Part shown: positions 5,383 to 7,107 of the stretch, in pieces | Layout of the letters: the number at the start of each line of letters is the position of its first letter | How positions within the stretch are numbered: position 1 is the first letter of the stretch | From: Burkholderiaceae bacterium | GTDB lineage: Bacteria > Pseudomonadota > Gammaproteobacteria > Burkholderiales > Burkholderiaceae_C | Direction: 5' to 3' | Assembly: GCA_023262645.1 (NCBI GenBank) | Contig: JALRAA010000071.1 | Coordinates: forward strand, 1-7,107 | DNA length: 7,107 bases | The notes under the pieces: generated by a model | What the model saw: only the letters and a program-made list of their open reading frames with translations | What the model was told of the DNA's origin: nothing | The model's database searches: none | Made by a program: the position numbers and the translations under genes

Positions 5383-7107
5383 ATGACAAATAGCCCCGCT
5401 TATTCTGGCGCCTCTGGTTCGAGGCTGGTGCAAAGGCTGAGGCGACGCTACAGCGGGCTATTGCATCTTCTTCCGCCCGGCAACCCCACCGCAAGTGGTA
5501 TGAAAGCTTGCTTCACAGCATTGCAAACCCACTTTCCAGAGGTGGCTGATGCATTGCGGGTGTTGCGCCAACTGTGCTTGGAACGGTTGGTGGTGCAAGA
5601 TTGTGAAGCGCACGCACCCTTGGCAGCCGTGACCCATGCCATGACCCGCTTGGCCGAATTCACCCTGGACATTGCGCTGCAAGAGGCCCTGACACGGGTT
5701 GCGCGGCGCCACGGTTGGCCACGCCGAAGCGATGGCTCCGTCGCGCAACTCTGGGTGGTGGGCATGGGCAAATTGGGGGCGGCAGAGTTGAATGTCTCCA
5801 GCGACATCGACCTGGTCTATGTGTACGACGAAGACGGTGAAACACAGGCAGACGAGGGCGACTGTGTGCGCACAGACAACCATGTGTTTTTTGACAAGGT
5901 CGTCAAGCAGCTGTACCAATTGTTGGGTGACACCACCGAGCACGGCCAAGTGTTTCGCATGGATTTGGCGTTGCGCCCGAACGGTGAATCCGGCGCCAGT
6001 GTGGTGTCGCTCGCGGCATTGGAGACTTATTTTCAAGTGCAGGGCCGCGAATGGGAACGGTTGGCGTGGCTCAAAGCGCGCGTGGTGGCGCCTGCCGCTT
6101 GCATGGACCAAGTACCTGCCTTGCGCGACATCGTCACACCGTTTGTGTTTCGCCGCTACCTGGACTACAACGTGATCGATGCTTTGCGCGATTTGCACCG
6201 GCAAATTCGCGCCCATGCGCAACGCCAAAGTGTGGGCCGGCCCGAGCGCGAGAACGATGTGAAACTCGGGCGCGGTGGTATCCGTGAAATCGAGTTCACG
6301 GTGCAAATGTTGCAAGTGGTGCGCGGCGGTCAATTTCCTGAATTGCGCATGCGACCAACGTTGGAAGCACTCCCGGCCTTGGTGCAAGCGCGCTTGATGC
6401 CCGCCGATACCGCTGAATCGCTGGCACAGGCCTACGATTTTTTACGGCGCGTTGAACACCGGGTGCAATACCTGGACGACCGACAAACCCATGTGTTGCC
6501 TACCGACGAAAACGATTTGCTTTGGATCGCCCAAAGTATGCAGCTGCCAGACCGACAGGCTTTGTTGTCGGCGTTGCAGATGTGGCGCGACAAAGTGGCC
6601 CAAGAGTTTGAACGCTTATTGCGGCCTGAAGGATCAGCACCTTCCCATGCAACCACGGCAACGAACCCGTCAGACTTCGACAGTTTGCTGGAACAGTTGA
6701 GCCCTGCGCTGCGCCAGCGCGTGGCCACGTGGTCCGACTCGCCGCGCATCCGGGCGCTGCGCGAAGATGCACGCCAGCGACTGTTTCAATTGGTGCAGCG
6801 CACCCAAGGCTGGTTGAGTGAAGGGCGGGTCAGCGAAGCCTCGGCGTTGCGTTGGTGCGACTGGATGGAGCCGTTGCTGCGACGCGAAACCTACTTGGCG
6901 TTGTTGCTGGAGCGCCCGCCCATCCATGCCCAATTGCTCAAGTTGCTGGATGCGGGTCGCTGGACCACCACGTATTTGATGAAGCATCCAGGCGTGATCG
7001 ATGAGCTTGCCGACCCGGACATGCTGGACGAACGGTTTGACCCGCAACTGCTGTCACGCAATTTGCTAGCCCGTCATGATGCACTGCGTGCCCATGCCGG
7101 TGACGAT
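5383..7107 (+). CDS. glnE: Bifunctional glutamine synthetase adenylyltransferase / adenylyl-removing enzyme, N-terminal 575 residues (runs off the right edge)
   Basis: The frame is open from the ATG at 5383 to the window end. GlnE adenylylates and deadenylylates glutamine synthetase under control of PII (GlnB), tuning nitrogen assimilation in the cytosol. The visible part holds the N-terminal adenylyl-removase domain, a nucleotidyltransferase fold. It contains GMGKLGAAELNVSSDIDL at 127-144 with metal-binding D141 and D143, a third acidic residue D194 in FRMDLALRPNGESG, EWERLAWLKAR at about 223-233 and VKLGRGGIREIEF at 293-305. The helical continuation includes RRVEHRVQYLDDRQTH (about 356-371), then the central linker ending with HPGVIDELADPDML near 537-549. 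The C-terminal adenylyltransferase domain is beyond the window; E. coli GlnE has 946 residues. The N-terminus is about 35 residues shorter than in E. coli and begins SRLVQRLRRRY at about residue 12, as I recall for betaproteobacterial GlnE. The start at 5383 is the only ATG, GTG or TTG in frame between the upstream stop (5251-5253) and the conserved region. Confidence 0.96.
   Translation, partial: MTNSPAYSGASGSRLVQRLRRRYSGLLHLLPPGNPTASGMKACFTALQTHFPEVADALRVLRQLCLERLVVQDCEAHAPLAAVTHAMTRLAEFTLDIALQEALTRVARRHGWPRRSDGSVAQLWVVGMGKLGAAELNVSSDIDLVYVYDEDGETQADEGDCVRTDNHVFFDKVVKQLYQLLGDTTEHGQVFRMDLALRPNGESGASVVSLAALETYFQVQGREWERLAWLKARVVAPAACMDQVPALRDIVTPFVFRRYLDYNVIDALRDLHRQIRAHAQRQSVGRPERENDVKLGRGGIREIEFTVQMLQVVRGGQFPELRMRPTLEALPALVQARLMPADTAESLAQAYDFLRRVEHRVQYLDDRQTHVLPTDENDLLWIAQSMQLPDRQALLSALQMWRDKVAQEFERLLRPEGSAPSHATTATNPSDFDSLLEQLSPALRQRVATWSDSPRIRALREDARQRLFQLVQRTQGWLSEGRVSEASALRWCDWMEPLLRRETYLALLLERPPIHAQLLKLLDAGRWTTTYLMKHPGVIDELADPDMLDERFDPQLLSRNLLARHDALRAHAGDD

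Noticed and set aside
5458..6387. 309-codon open frame on the minus strand opposite glnE
   Set aside because: It is the antisense of the well-conserved GlnE removase domain. Its translation is rich in His, Gln, Arg and Cys, typical of reverse-complemented GC-biased codons, and shows no recognisable domain.

Overview
The window looks like an ordinary chromosomal stretch of a betaproteobacterium. Three things point to Burkholderiales and probably Comamonadaceae: the GlnE N-terminal sequence, the pairing of a YhdP/TIGR02099-type AsmA-like protein with a Nit-type hydrolase, and an MltA-type lipoprotein with the 'VDW.DLPGW' block after a proline-rich linker. Heavy use of TTG (Leu) and CAA (Gln) codons at moderately high GC would suit a freshwater Comamonadaceae such as a Limnohabitans-like lineage, but that placement is inference. 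No IS element, phage gene, tRNA, rRNA or CRISPR array was seen, and no sign of horizontal transfer.

Layout, left to right. At 1-246 (minus strand) lies the 5' end of a lytic transglycosylase A gene (mltA): lipoprotein signal, proline-rich linker and the first residues of the mature domain. Pointing away from it at 296-406 (plus) is a 36-codon ORF for a one-helix membrane miniprotein. That ORF ends one base before the stop of a convergent Nit-family carbon-nitrogen hydrolase gene (408-1226, minus). The hydrolase follows a 1361-residue YhdP-family envelope protein gene (1223-5308, minus), and their stop and start codons overlap as ATGA, so the two form one operon. A 74-bp intergenic region (5309-5382) separates yhdP from the divergent glnE (5383 to beyond 7107, plus), whose first 575 codons are visible.

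Functionally the window mixes envelope maintenance with nitrogen control. YhdP spans the periplasm and is tied to phospholipid traffic, MltA is an outer-membrane murein hydrolase, and the miniprotein is a predicted inner-membrane protein. GlnE adenylylates and deadenylylates glutamine synthetase. The Nit-type amidase probably repairs a deaminated metabolite such as deaminated glutathione. Nothing in the window forces a link between these jobs apart from the yhdP-nit operon.

The least conventional object is the 36-aa ORF in the mltA/nit gap. I see no clear new system: the remaining observations concern gene architecture (a stop/start overlap, a near-zero convergent gap, weak ribosome binding sites and a compact divergent promoter region).
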